A stretch of DNA of 64,000 nt from Nonomuraea cavernae (GCF_014646355.1 NZ_BMNH01000016.1:510-64509), one strand, 5' to 3'. Shown: positions 26,092-34,295, counted from the stretch's first letter. Notes: generated by a model not told the origin, from the sequence alone. Translations and numbers: made by a program.

Positions 26092-26983
26092 CGCGCCGGC
26101 GCAGCACGGCCAGCCCGGCCGCCAGCCCCGCGGCCGTCCAGCCGGCCAGCCAGGCCAGGCCCTCCCACGACCCGTAGGGCAGCGGACCGCCGGTCGGGTT
26201 GTCGGCGCTCTCCATGAACGCCAGCCCGGCGAACATCGGCAGCCGCAGCGCCAGCTCCATCGCGACCGGCGCGCCCGACATGAGCAGCAGCAGCGGCAGC
26301 CCGAGCAGCAGCATGAACACCACGGTCAGCGTGCCGGCCGCGTTCCGCAACGCGGCGCCGAGGCCGAGCGCCAGCACCGACACCAGCGCGCAGAACACGC
26401 CGAGCCGCAGCAGGTCCACGGCGGTGCGCCCGGCGGGCAGCGTGACGAGCCCGCCGAAGATTGGCGCCGACAGCACCAGGTAGGCGGCGGCCGCCGCGGC
26501 CGCGCCCGACAGCACGCCGATCACGAACGCCGCCGGCGCGACCACCAGGGCCTTCGCGGCCAGCATCCGGCCCCTGATCGGGGTGGCCCGCAGCGTGCTC
26601 CGGATGGAGCCGGACGCGTACTCCGAGGTGATCGCGGGCATGGCCAGGGCGACCAGGGTGAGCTGGGCGAACACCATCGCCGAGATCGCCGCGTCGGTGG
26701 CGGGCAGGCGGACCGTCGTGACGCCGTCGCGCAGCAGCTCCGTCACCCGCGAGCCGCCGAGCGTGAGCGCGGCCAGGACGGTCAGCGCGACCGTGCCCGC
26801 CACGCACCACCAGGTCGAACGCACCGACCACAACTTCCCCCACTCCGCCGCCATGCCCCGTGACACCGCGACCACCACGCCCGCCCGCGCGCCCGCCCGC
26901 GCGCCCTCCCGCAAGCCCGCCGAGGCCGGAGGCGCCGGGGGCGCCGGGGGCGACACCGTCTCCTCGATCCCCGCCTCGTTCAT
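26084..26983 (-). CDS. ABC-2-type transporter permease
   Basis: This 299-residue permease has about six membrane helices after a flexible N-terminus rich in Pro, Ala, Gly and Arg (AREGARAGARAG-like). Typical ABC-2 sequence is the cytosolic EYASGSIRSTLRATPIRGRML near residue 120 and the later LLGLPLLLLMSG helix. It pairs with the ATPase encoded just upstream (4-base ATGA overlap) to export or extrude a substrate, possibly a drug or lantibiotic as in other transporter plus two-component operons. Substrate cannot be told from sequence. Confidence 0.85.
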   Translation of the reverse strand: MNEAGIEETVSPPAPPAPPASAGLREGARAGARAGVVVAVSRGMAAEWGKLWSVRSTWWCVAGTVALTVLAALTLGGSRVTELLRDGVTTVRLPATDAAISAMVFAQLTLVALAMPAITSEYASGSIRSTLRATPIRGRMLAAKALVVAPAAFVIGVLSGAAAAAAAYLVLSAPIFGGLVTLPAGRTAVDLLRLGVFCALVSVLALGLGAALRNAAGTLTVVFMLLLGLPLLLLMSGAPVAMELALRLPMFAGLAFMESADNPTGGPLPYGSWEGLAWLAGWTAAGLAAGLAVLRRRDA

Positions 26984-27885
26984 CGTGCGCTCCCGTACTC
27001 GACGCTGTTCGCGGTCAGTTCCTGGTAGGCCTGTTCGAGGGACGCCTCGCGCGCGCTCAGCTCGTGCAGGCGGATCCCGGCCTCGTGCGCCAGGTCGCCG
27101 ATCCGCTCGATCGGCGCGCCGGTGGCGACCAGTTCGTTCTCGGCCCGCCGCTCGACGGCGACGCCCTCGGCGGCCAGCAGCAGCGCGAGGTCGCCCGCGT
27201 GCGGGCTGCGGACCAGCACCGCGCCGGCCGCCAGCACCTCCTTCAGGGGCGCGTCCACGATCAGCCGCCCCTTCCCGATCACCACCAGGTGGTCGGCCGT
27301 GAGCTGCATCTCGCTCATCAGGTGACTGGCGACGAACACCGTCCGCCCCTCGGCCGCCAGCGAGCGCATCAGCCGGCGCACCCAGCGCACGCCGTCGGGG
27401 TCGAGCCCGTTGACGGGCTCGTCGAACATCAGCACCTCGGGATCGCCGAGCAGCGCGCCCGCGATGCCGGCCCGCTGGCTCATCCCCAGCGACAGCGTCC
27501 CCGCCCGCTTCCCGGCGACGGCGTCGAGGCCGACCATCTCCAGCACCTCGGCCACCCGGGCCCGGCCGATGCCGCTGGCGCGGGCCAGCGCGAGCAGGTG
27601 CGCGCGGACGGAGCGGCCCGGGTGCACCGCTCGCGCGTCCAGAGTGGCGCCCACCGTCCGGAGCGGGTTCGCCAGCTCGTGGTACGGCCGGCCGCCGATC
27701 AGCGCGCGGCCCTCGGTCGGGCGGTCGAGCCCGAGGATCATGCGCATCGTGGTGGACTTGCCGGCGCCGTTCGGGCCGAGGAAGCCGGTGACGGCGCCGG
27801 TCCTGAGCCGGAGCGTCAGGCCGTCGACGGCCATCCGGTCGCCATAGCGTTTGCCGAGTCGGTCAAGGCTGATCACGTCGTCCAC
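26980..27885 (-). CDS. ABC transporter ATP-binding protein
   Basis: This 301-residue ATPase of the drug/bacteriocin export type (CcmA/YadG-like) has Walker A GPNGAGKST near 39-47, signature LSLGMSQRAGIAGAL (degenerate LSGGQ) near 138 and Walker B VLMFDEPVNGLDPDG near 156. A C-terminal extension ends in REASLEQAYQELT. GTG 27885 is taken as the start because the domain begins (DDVISLDRLGKRYG) immediately after. The frame is open upstream to 28053 through a stretch that looks like the beginning of a metallophosphoesterase, so a fused longer form is possible but unlikely. It is first gene of the transporter/two-component operon. Confidence 0.85.
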   Translation of the reverse strand: MDDVISLDRLGKRYGDRMAVDGLTLRLRTGAVTGFLGPNGAGKSTTMRMILGLDRPTEGRALIGGRPYHELANPLRTVGATLDARAVHPGRSVRAHLLALARASGIGRARVAEVLEMVGLDAVAGKRAGTLSLGMSQRAGIAGALLGDPEVLMFDEPVNGLDPDGVRWVRRLMRSLAAEGRTVFVASHLMSEMQLTADHLVVIGKGRLIVDAPLKEVLAAGAVLVRSPHAGDLALLLAAEGVAVERRAENELVATGAPIERIGDLAHEAGIRLHELSAREASLEQAYQELTANSVEYGSAR

Positions 27886-28020
27886 GCTAGGAACCCGGCC
27901 CTCCGCCCGCCATGGGGGCGATCCGCCGACTCCGATGGCGGTTTCCCGCACCATGCCGGACGAGCCCGGCCGCAGCCTGCCCTGGGGCGCGTGCGTGTCG
28001 GACAGCACCACCACGTTCAT
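27886..28020 (-). pseudogene. Possible N-terminal remnant of a metallophosphoesterase
   Basis: From ATG 28020 the sequence reads MNVVVLSDTHAPQGRLRP. The hydrophobic strand followed by the D-x-H metal motif is the usual start of YfcE-type phosphoesterases. Similarity stops after about 18 residues and the frame runs straight into the ABC ATPase. It may be a relic of a deleted gene or chance. Confidence 0.4.
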
Positions 28021-28059
28021 CCGGCCATCCCGCCCGCCGCCACGGGCTTTCATCCGGCC

Positions 28060-28097
28060 CCCTACTTTGGTCGGTGGTTCCGGCTACCGAAGTAGGG
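28060..28097. promoter_or_regulatory. Inverted repeat between divergent operons
   Basis: Perfect 8-bp outer arms CCCTACTT and AAGTAGGG are followed inward, after one mismatch, by GGT and ACC. It lies between the leftward ABC/two-component operon and the rightward small membrane protein gene. It is a candidate operator, perhaps for the operon response regulator. Confidence 0.5.
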
Positions 28098-28119
28098 TGG
28101 CCCGCAGGCCGAGGACCGA

Positions 28120-28148
28120 TTCTGGACGGGGCGGCGCATCCGTACTGT
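28120..28148 (+). promoter_or_regulatory. Probable leaderless promoter of the small membrane protein
   Basis: TTCTGG (28120-28125), a 17-base spacer, then TACTGT (28143-28148). The start codon ATG at 28156 begins 7 bases after the -10, which is where transcription should start. No ribosome site is present, so the mRNA is probably leaderless. Confidence 0.5.
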
Positions 28149-28155
28149 CCTGATC

Positions 28156-28380
28156 ATGCGGAAAGCCATCCAGTTCACCGGATTCGTCATGCTCCTGCAG
28201 GGCGTCAGCGGCGCCATCGACCATCTCCTGATGCAGCCCTTCATGGGCGCGATCCTCAACTTCTTCAACCGCGTGGTCATCCCCCGGGTCGATCTCCTGG
28301 CCGCGCACCCGCTCTTCGCGAACCTGGCTCTGGCCGTCCTCGGCGTCGTCTTGATCATCGCCACTGACCGTTCGCCGTAA
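28156..28380 (+). CDS. small membrane protein
   Basis: This 74-residue protein has two hydrophobic segments, about 5-30 (IQFTGFVMLLQGVSGAIDHLL) and about 48-70 (HPLFANLALAVLGVVLIIA), joined by an amphipathic stretch. I do not recognise a named family. Clean codon use and a plausible promoter support a real gene. The start seems leaderless. It diverges from the ABC/two-component operon and precedes a methyltransferase that has its own -10. Confidence 0.7.
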   Translation: MRKAIQFTGFVMLLQGVSGAIDHLLMQPFMGAILNFFNRVVIPRVDLLAAHPLFANLALAVLGVVLIIATDRSP

Positions 28381-28441
28381 CGGCCCGGACGGCCCTGCGT
28401 GACGCACCTTTTCTGGCGGTCCGTCCAGGTTCGCCGTCCGT

Positions 28442-28447
28442 TATGAT
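28442..28447 (+). promoter_or_regulatory. -10 element TATGAT of the methyltransferase gene
   Basis: TATGAT ends 7 bases before ATG 28455, so the transcript probably begins at or next to the start codon. This favours ATG 28455 over the in-frame ATG at 28443, which lies inside the -10 itself. No clear -35 is seen. Confidence 0.5.
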
Positions 28448-28454
28448 CACCCGC

Positions 28455-29267
28455 ATGCCCCAGGAACGCGATCCCCATCTCCCTCTCACAGAGATCAACC
28501 CGGCGGTTCCGCATCCAGCCCGCATCTACGACTACTGGCTCGGCGGCAAGGACAACTTCGAGTCCGACCGGATGGCGGCCGAGCAGGTGATCGCCGCTGT
28601 GCCCGAGGTGCGCGAGACGGCGAGGGAGAACCGCGCCTTCCTCGGCAGGGCCGTACGCCACATCGTCGCGGGCGGCGTCACCCAGTTCCTCGACATCGGC
28701 ACCGGCATCCCCACCCAGGGCAACACCCATGAGGTCGCGCAGGCCGCCGACCCGGCGGCGCGCATCGTGTACGTCGACAACGACCCCATGGTCATGGCGC
28801 ACGCCCGAGCCCTGATGAGCAGCACGGACGAGGGCGCGACCACCTTCATCCAGGCCGACCTGCGCGAGCCCGACTCGATCCTGACCCACCCGCGGCTCCT
28901 CGACACCATCGACCTCGACCGGCCGATCGCCATCCTGCTGGTCGCCATCATGATGTTCGTCAAGGACAGCGAGCAGCCGTACGACCTGGTCAAGCGGATC
29001 GCCGACGCCGCCGCCCCGGGAAGTTACCTCGTCGTCTCGCACGTCAGCAGCGACCTGCTCACGCCGGAGGCCATGGAGCGCACCCTGGGGGTCTACAACC
29101 GGGCCTCGGCGACCATGACGATGCGCACCCGTGAGGAGATCATCCGCCTGTTCGACGGCTTCGAGCTGGTCGAACCCGGGGTGGAGAAGGTCCACGGCTG
29201 GCGGCCGGAGGGCCCGATCCCCGACCGCCCCACCGCCGTCTACGCGGGAGTGGGACGCAAGCGCTAG
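28455..29267 (+). CDS. SAM-dependent methyltransferase, PF04672 (DUF574) family
   Basis: This 270-residue protein belongs to the S-adenosylmethionine methyltransferase family common and much expanded in actinomycetes. It has the diagnostic start HPARIYDYWLGGKDNFESDR, then the SAM-binding FLDIGTGIPTQGNTHEVAQ, the acidic VYVDNDPMVMAHARAL, and the DLREPDSIL and HGWRPEGP stretches. Substrates of this family are mostly unknown. It is probably a single-gene unit with a leaderless mRNA. A small hairpin (ACCCGT, five bases, ACGGGT, 29281-29297) follows and may be its terminator. Confidence 0.85.
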   Translation: MPQERDPHLPLTEINPAVPHPARIYDYWLGGKDNFESDRMAAEQVIAAVPEVRETARENRAFLGRAVRHIVAGGVTQFLDIGTGIPTQGNTHEVAQAADPAARIVYVDNDPMVMAHARALMSSTDEGATTFIQADLREPDSILTHPRLLDTIDLDRPIAILLVAIMMFVKDSEQPYDLVKRIADAAAPGSYLVVSHVSSDLLTPEAMERTLGVYNRASATMTMRTREEIIRLFDGFELVEPGVEKVHGWRPEGPIPDRPTAVYAGVGRKR

Positions 29268-29280
29268 AGGAGTTCTCACA

Positions 29281-29297
29281 ACCCGTTCTTTACGGGT
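29281..29297 (+). terminator. Small hairpin after the methyltransferase gene
   Basis: Arms ACCCGT and ACGGGT pair perfectly around TTCTT, 13 bases after the stop, followed by GTGTTTCCCC. It is a short stem and a moderate terminator candidate. Confidence 0.4.
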
Positions 29298-29327
29298 GTG
29301 TTTCCCCTGTGATGCATGTGTGTCGCT

Positions 29328-29354
29328 CGTTACAGCGGTGCGTCACCGGTAACG
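29328..29354 (+). promoter_or_regulatory. Inverted repeat CGTTAC-N15-GTAACG upstream of narK
   Basis: Six-base perfect arms with an internal GTCAC lie about 80-110 bases upstream of narK. GTnAC half-sites are the core of GlnR boxes that control nitrogen genes in actinomycetes, and a further CGTAACC follows at about 29381. Binding by GlnR or a nitrate regulator is inferred. Confidence 0.4.
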
Positions 29355-29395
29355 GGGGCACGGCCACGCGGCGTCAGTGCGCGTAACCGGCCCTT

Positions 29396-29427
29396 CCTAC
29401 GCTCACGGTCCTGAAGCGGAGCGTAGG
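29396..29427 (+). promoter_or_regulatory. Hairpin that reaches into the narK ribosome site
   Basis: Perfect 9-bp arms CCTACGCTC and GAGCGTAGG with a 14-base loop. The 3' arm ends in GTAGG, directly overlapping the Shine-Dalgarno stretch AGGAGGG before ATG 29436. It could be a translational switch for the nitrate operon. Confidence 0.5.
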
Positions 29428-29435
29428 AGGGCACG

Positions 29436-30746
29436 ATGGCGCGCTGGCTCGACGAGTGGCACCCCGACGACGAGACCTTCTGGGAGACGACAGGCAAGAG
29501 GATCGCCCGGCGCAACCTGATCTTCTCGATCTTCGCCGAGCATCTCGGTTTCACGGTCTGGACGCTGTGGAGCGTCGTGGCCGCCCAGATGGGCGCCTAC
29601 GACTTCTCCACCGACCAGCTGTTCTGGCTGGTGGCGCTGCCCAACCTGATCGGGGCGGCGCTGCGCGTGCCCTACACGTTCGGGCCGGCCCGGTTCGGCG
29701 GACGCGACTTCACCACGGTCAGCGCGTTGCTGCTGCTCGTCCCCGCCGTGCTGCTGGGGGTGGCGGTCAGCGACCCGGGCACGCCGTACTGGATGTTCCT
29801 GCTGATCGCGGCGCTGGCCGGGGTCGGCGGCGGCAACTTCGCCTCCAGCATGGCCAACATCACCTACTTCTACCCGCGCTCCCAGCAGGGCGTGGCGCTC
29901 GGACTGAACGCCGCCGGAGGCAACATCGGGGTCAGCTCGGTGCAGCTGGTCATGCCGCTGGTGATCGGCGGGTTCGGGCTGGCGGCGGCGGGCTGGTTCT
30001 GGGTGCCGCTGGTGGTGCTGGCCGCGGCCTGCGCGTGGTTCTTCATGGACAACCTGACCAGCGCCCGGACGAGCTCGCGTGAGCAGCTGGCGGTGGCCGG
30101 GCGGGCCCAGACGTGGATCATGTCGTTCCTCTACATCGGCACGTTCGGCTCGTTCATCGGCTACTCGACGGCGTTCCCGCTGCTGAGCAAGAGCCTGTTC
30201 CCCGGCTCGCCGTGGGCGGCCGTGGCGTTCGTCGGCCCGCTGGCCGGCTCGCTGATCAGGCCGGTCGGCGGCTGGCTGGCCGACCGGCTCGGCGGGGCGC
30301 CGGTGACGCTGTGGAACTTCGCCGCCATGGGCGCCGGCGTGGCGCTGGTCTGGCTGGGCAGCGCCTCGGGCGCGTTCTGGCTGTTCTTCCTGGCCTTTCT
30401 GACGCTGTTCCTCACGGCGGGCATCGGCAACGGGTCCACCTACCGGATGATCCCGGCGATCTTCCAGGCCAAGGCGGTGGCCGAGCGCGGCGAGAGCGAG
30501 GAGGCGCTGCTGCACGGCAAGCGTCAGGCCGCCGCGGCGATCGGCATCATCTCGGCGGTCGGCGCGCTCGGCGGCTTCCTCATCAACCGGGCGTTCGGCA
30601 TGTCGTTCGCGGCGACCGGCGGCCCGGCGACGGCGTTCGCCGCGTTCGGCGTCTTCTACCTGGCGTGCTTCGCCCTGACCTGGGGGTGCTACGTGCGCAC
30701 CGTGGGCGTCTCCCGCGTGGCCAGCCTCGCCCACGCCCGAGTGTGA
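29436..30746 (+). CDS. narK: nitrate/nitrite transporter of the MFS NarK type
   Basis: This 436-residue transporter has about 12 membrane helices. The nitrate signature G-x-x-x-G-x-G-G-x-x-x-G-rich motifs are seen as ALAGVGGGNFASSMANITYFYP near 128-149 and the later ALGLNAAGGNIGVSS near 156-170. A second signature lies in LTAGIGNGSTYRMIPAIF near 328-345, with the conserved Arg in RVPYTF. It imports nitrate, or exchanges it for nitrite, at the inner membrane. It is first gene of the assimilation operon. AGGAGGG precedes the ATG but is partly covered by a hairpin. Its stop overlaps the nitrate reductase start. Confidence 0.9.
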   Translation: MARWLDEWHPDDETFWETTGKRIARRNLIFSIFAEHLGFTVWTLWSVVAAQMGAYDFSTDQLFWLVALPNLIGAALRVPYTFGPARFGGRDFTTVSALLLLVPAVLLGVAVSDPGTPYWMFLLIAALAGVGGGNFASSMANITYFYPRSQQGVALGLNAAGGNIGVSSVQLVMPLVIGGFGLAAAGWFWVPLVVLAAACAWFFMDNLTSARTSSREQLAVAGRAQTWIMSFLYIGTFGSFIGYSTAFPLLSKSLFPGSPWAAVAFVGPLAGSLIRPVGGWLADRLGGAPVTLWNFAAMGAGVALVWLGSASGAFWLFFLAFLTLFLTAGIGNGSTYRMIPAIFQAKAVAERGESEEALLHGKRQAAAAIGIISAVGALGGFLINRAFGMSFAATGGPATAFAAFGVFYLACFALTWGCYVRTVGVSRVASLAHARV

Positions 30747-32869
30747 GGGGCGTGACACCTCCCGTGAAACCTCCCGTGACAGCCCCCTCGACCAGCCCCG
30801 CGATCAGCCTCGGGATCGGCCTCGCGACCGGCCTCGCGGTCGGACCCGCGACCGGCCCGGTGGCGACCCACTGCCCCTACTGCGCCCTGCAGTGCGGGAT
30901 GACGATCGGCGCCGACCTCTCCATCGCCCCCCGGACCGACATCCCGGCCAACGCGGCCGGCGCGCTCTGCCAGAAGGGCTGGACCGCGGCCGAGCTGCTG
31001 ACCAACGGCGAGCGGCTGACCACCCCCCTCCTGTACGGCCGGCCGGCCTCGTGGGAGCGGGCGCTCGACCACGTGGCGGCCCGGCTGTCCGCGATCCGCG
31101 CCGAACACGGCCCCGACGCCGTGGCCGTGTTCGGCGGCGGCGGGCTCACCAACGAGAAGGCCTACCAGCTCGGCAAGCTGGCCCGGGTGGTGCTCGGCAC
31201 CAGCCAGATCGACTACAACGGCCGCTTCTGCATGTCGTCGGCCGCGGCCGCCTCGATCAGGGCGTTCGGCATGGACCGCGGGCTGCCGTTCCCGATCACG
31301 GACCTGGCCGAGGCCGACGTGGTGCTGCTGGCCGGGGCCAACGTCGCCGAGACCATGCCGCCGTTCGTCCGCCACCTGCCGGCCGAGCGGCTCATCGTCG
31401 TCGACCCGCGCCGCACGCCGACGGCGCGGCCGGCCTGGCTGCACCTGCAGCCCGCGCCCGGCACCGACCTCGCGCTCGCGCTCGGCCTGCTGCACCTGGC
31501 CGTCGCCGAAGGGCTGGTGGACGAGCCGTACGTGGCCGAACGGACCGCCGGGTTCGACGAGGTGCGCACCTCGCTCGCGTCGTGGTGGCCGGAGCGGATC
31601 GAGCGGATCACCGGGGTGCCGGTCCCCCGGATGCGGCAGGCCGTACGCGCCCTGGCGGCGGCCCGCCGGGCGGTGGTGCTCACCGGCCGGGGCGCCGAGC
31701 AGCACGCCAAGGGCACCGACACGGTCACCGCGTACATCAACCTGGCGCTGGCGCTGGGCCTGCCCGGCCGGCACGGCTCCGGCTACGGCTGCCTGACCGG
31801 GCAGGGCAACGGGCAGGGCGGCCGGGAGCACGGCCAGAAGGCCGACCAGCTGCCCGGCTACCGCAGCATCGACGATCCGGCGGCCCGCGAGCACGTCGCC
31901 GCGGTGTGGGGCGTGGACCCCGGCGACCTGCCGGGGGCCGGACGCTCGGCGTACGAGCTGCTGGACGCGCTCGGCACGCCGGCCGGGCCGCGGGCGCTGC
32001 TGGTGTTCGGCTCCAACCCCGTGGTGTCCGCGCCCCGCTCGGCGCACGTGACGGGCCGGCTCGGCGCGCTCGACCTGCTGGTGGTGGCCGACGTGGTGCT
32101 GTCGGAGACCGCCGCGCTGGCCGAGGTGGTGTTCCCTGTGACGCAGTGGGCCGAGGAGACCGGCACGATGACCAACCTGGAAGGACGGGTGCTGCTGCGC
32201 CGCCGCGCCGTCGCGCCGCCCCCGGACGTCCGCACCGACCTGGAGGTCGTCCAGGGGCTGGCCGCGCGGTTCGGCCACCGGTTCGCGGCCGATCCGCGCG
32301 AGGTGTTCGACGAGCTGCGCCGGGCCGGCGCGGGCGGTCCCGCCGACTACTCCGGCATCACCTACGAACGGATCGAGGAGGAGAAGGGCGTGTTCTGGCC
32401 CTGTCCCGCGCCCGGCCATCCCGGCACGCCGCGCCCGTTCCTCGACGGGTTCGCCACGCCCGACGGCCGGGCCAGGTTCGTGCCCGTCGAGCACCGGCCG
32501 CCCGCCGAGGAGACCGACGACGACTACCCCGTCCATCTGACCACCGGGCGGGTGCTCGCCCACTACCAGAGCGGCGCGCAGACGCGCAGGATCGGGCCGC
32601 TGGCCGAGGCCGTGCCCGAGCCGTACGTCGAGCTCCATCCCGACCTCGCCGAGCAGTTGGGGATCGTCGCCGGCGACCTGGTGCGGGTCCGCGGCCGGCG
32701 GGGCGAGGAGCAGGTCGTGGCCCGGATCAGCGACGCGATCCGGCGGGACACGGTGTTCATGCCGTTCCACTGGGAGGGGGCCAACCGGCTGACCAACCCG
32801 GCGCTCGACCCCACGTCCCGGATGCCGGAGTTCAAGGTCTGCGCGGTCAGGGTGGAGAGGGTCACATGA
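30743..32869 (+). CDS. nasA: assimilatory nitrate reductase, molybdopterin catalytic subunit
   Basis: This roughly 700-residue molybdenum enzyme reduces nitrate to nitrite in the cytoplasm. Near the N-terminus are the [4Fe-4S] cysteines THCPYCALQCGM (about 44-55) and GALCQKGW (about 75). Molybdopterin sequence includes YNGRFCMSSAAAA, TGQGNGQGGREHGQKADQLP and EETGTMTNLEGRVLLR. The guanine dinucleotide-binding C-terminus has TTGRVLAHYQSGAQTRR and MPFHWEGANRLTNPALD. Start is uncertain among GTG codons at 30743 (overlapping the narK stop), 30752, 30764 and 30776. The first 40 residues are a low-complexity Pro/Gly/Ala leader (ATGLAVGPATGP). The next gene overlaps by 4 bases. Confidence 0.9.
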   Translation: MRGVTPPVKPPVTAPSTSPAISLGIGLATGLAVGPATGPVATHCPYCALQCGMTIGADLSIAPRTDIPANAAGALCQKGWTAAELLTNGERLTTPLLYGRPASWERALDHVAARLSAIRAEHGPDAVAVFGGGGLTNEKAYQLGKLARVVLGTSQIDYNGRFCMSSAAAASIRAFGMDRGLPFPITDLAEADVVLLAGANVAETMPPFVRHLPAERLIVVDPRRTPTARPAWLHLQPAPGTDLALALGLLHLAVAEGLVDEPYVAERTAGFDEVRTSLASWWPERIERITGVPVPRMRQAVRALAAARRAVVLTGRGAEQHAKGTDTVTAYINLALALGLPGRHGSGYGCLTGQGNGQGGREHGQKADQLPGYRSIDDPAAREHVAAVWGVDPGDLPGAGRSAYELLDALGTPAGPRALLVFGSNPVVSAPRSAHVTGRLGALDLLVVADVVLSETAALAEVVFPVTQWAEETGTMTNLEGRVLLRRRAVAPPPDVRTDLEVVQGLAARFGHRFAADPREVFDELRRAGAGGPADYSGITYERIEEEKGVFWPCPAPGHPGTPRPFLDGFATPDGRARFVPVEHRPPAEETDDDYPVHLTTGRVLAHYQSGAQTRRIGPLAEAVPEPYVELHPDLAEQLGIVAGDLVRVRGRRGEEQVVARISDAIRRDTVFMPFHWEGANRLTNPALDPTSRMPEFKVCAVRVERVT

Positions 32870-34260
32870 GGCTCGTCGTGGTGGGCAACGGCATGGCCGG
32901 CTCGCGGCTGGTGAGCGAGGTGCGGGCGCGCGATCCGCGGATCGACGTCACGGTGCTCGGCGCGGAGACGTGCCCGCCGTACAACCGGGTGCTGCTGTCG
33001 AACGTGCTCGCCGGAAACACCCGGCCCGAGCAGGTACGGCTGCTCGACCCCTCCTGGTACGGCACGCACCGGGTGCGGGCGGTGTTCGGCAGCCCGGTCG
33101 AGCTGATCGACCGGGACACCCGGACGGTGCTGACGGCGGACGGGCGGCGCGAGCCGTACGACGTGCTGGTCCTGGCGACCGGCAGCGAGGCGGTCGTGCC
33201 GCCGATCCCCGGCGTGGAGCGGGCGATCCCGTTCCGGACGCTCGGCGACTGCCGGCGCATCCTCGCGGCGGCGGAGCGGAGCCGCCGGGCCGTGGTGATC
33301 GGCGGCGGGCTGCTCGGCGTCGAGGCGGCCCGCGGGCTGGCCGGGCGCGGCCTGCCCGTGACGCTGCTGCACCTGGCCGGCCATCTGATGGAACGGCAGC
33401 TCGACGTCGAGGCGGGAGAGGTCCTCGGCGAGACGCTGGCCGGGCTGGGCGTCGAGACCCGCACCGGCGTGGCCGCCGAGGCGGTGCTGGAGGAGGGCGT
33501 CCGGCTGGCGGGCGGCGAACTGGTCGAAGGCGACCTGGTGGTGCTGGCCTGCGGGGTCCGGCCGGTGACCGGTCTGGCCGCCGACGCGGGCCTGGAGGTG
33601 CGGCGGGGCGTCGTGGTGGACGACGAGCTGCGCACCGACGACCCGGCGATCTTCGCCATCGGTGAGTGCGCCGAGCACGACGGCACCGTGTACGGCCTGG
33701 TCGCGCCCGCGTGGGAGCAGGCGGCCGTGGCCGCCGCCGTCATCACCGGCGGCAAGCTGCTCTACCGGGGTTCGCGGCTGGTGACCAGGCTGAAGGCGAC
33801 GAGCGTGGAGCTGGCCGCGATGGGCGAGACCCAGCTCACCGAGGAACACGCCGAGGTGGTGCGCTTCAGCCACCGGGCCCGTGGCACCTACCGCAAGCTG
33901 GTCATCCGGGACGGCCGGCTGGTGGGCGCGATCCTGCTGGGCGAGAGCGACGCGGTCGGCACGCTCACCCAGCTGTTCGACCGGGGCGGGCCGGTGCCGG
34001 GTGATCGGGCCGGGCTGCTGTTCCCGGGCCTGTCGGCCGCGCCGGTCGCCGACAGCCCGACGCTGATGCCCGACGCGGCCAAGGTGTGCCAGTGCAACAA
34101 CGTGACCAAGGGTGAGATCCGGGCGTGCTGGGAGGCCGGCGCCCGCGACGTGCCGGGCATAGCGGCCGGCACCAGGGCCACGACCGGCTGCGGAAGCTGC
34201 CGCGACGCCGTGGCCGGCCTCGTCGGCTGGCTGTGCGAGCAGGAAGGAGTGCCGGCGTGA
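32866..34260 (+). CDS. nasB: FAD-dependent oxidoreductase with C-terminal BFD-type [2Fe-2S] domain
   Basis: This 464-residue electron-transfer protein belongs to the NirB/NasB-type FAD/NAD enzymes. It has FAD motif VVVGNGMAGSRLVSEV at the start, VLVLATGSEAVVPPIPG near 100, NAD motif AVVIGGGLLGVEAARG near 143, and IFAIGECAEHDG near 262. A BFD-like [2Fe-2S] domain sits at the C-terminus (VCQCNNVTKGEIRACWEAG ... TGCGSCRDAV; four Cys). It is shorter than NirB and lacks the siroheme part, so it probably feeds electrons from NAD(P)H to the upstream nitrate reductase. Its ATG overlaps the reductase stop (ATGA). The symbol is given by role in analogous operons. Confidence 0.8.
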   Translation: MRLVVVGNGMAGSRLVSEVRARDPRIDVTVLGAETCPPYNRVLLSNVLAGNTRPEQVRLLDPSWYGTHRVRAVFGSPVELIDRDTRTVLTADGRREPYDVLVLATGSEAVVPPIPGVERAIPFRTLGDCRRILAAAERSRRAVVIGGGLLGVEAARGLAGRGLPVTLLHLAGHLMERQLDVEAGEVLGETLAGLGVETRTGVAAEAVLEEGVRLAGGELVEGDLVVLACGVRPVTGLAADAGLEVRRGVVVDDELRTDDPAIFAIGECAEHDGTVYGLVAPAWEQAAVAAAVITGGKLLYRGSRLVTRLKATSVELAAMGETQLTEEHAEVVRFSHRARGTYRKLVIRDGRLVGAILLGESDAVGTLTQLFDRGGPVPGDRAGLLFPGLSAAPVADSPTLMPDAAKVCQCNNVTKGEIRACWEAGARDVPGIAAGTRATTGCGSCRDAVAGLVGWLCEQEGVPA

Positions 34261-34295
34261 CCGGACGGAGCGAGCTCATCGGCGTAGGAGGTCAC

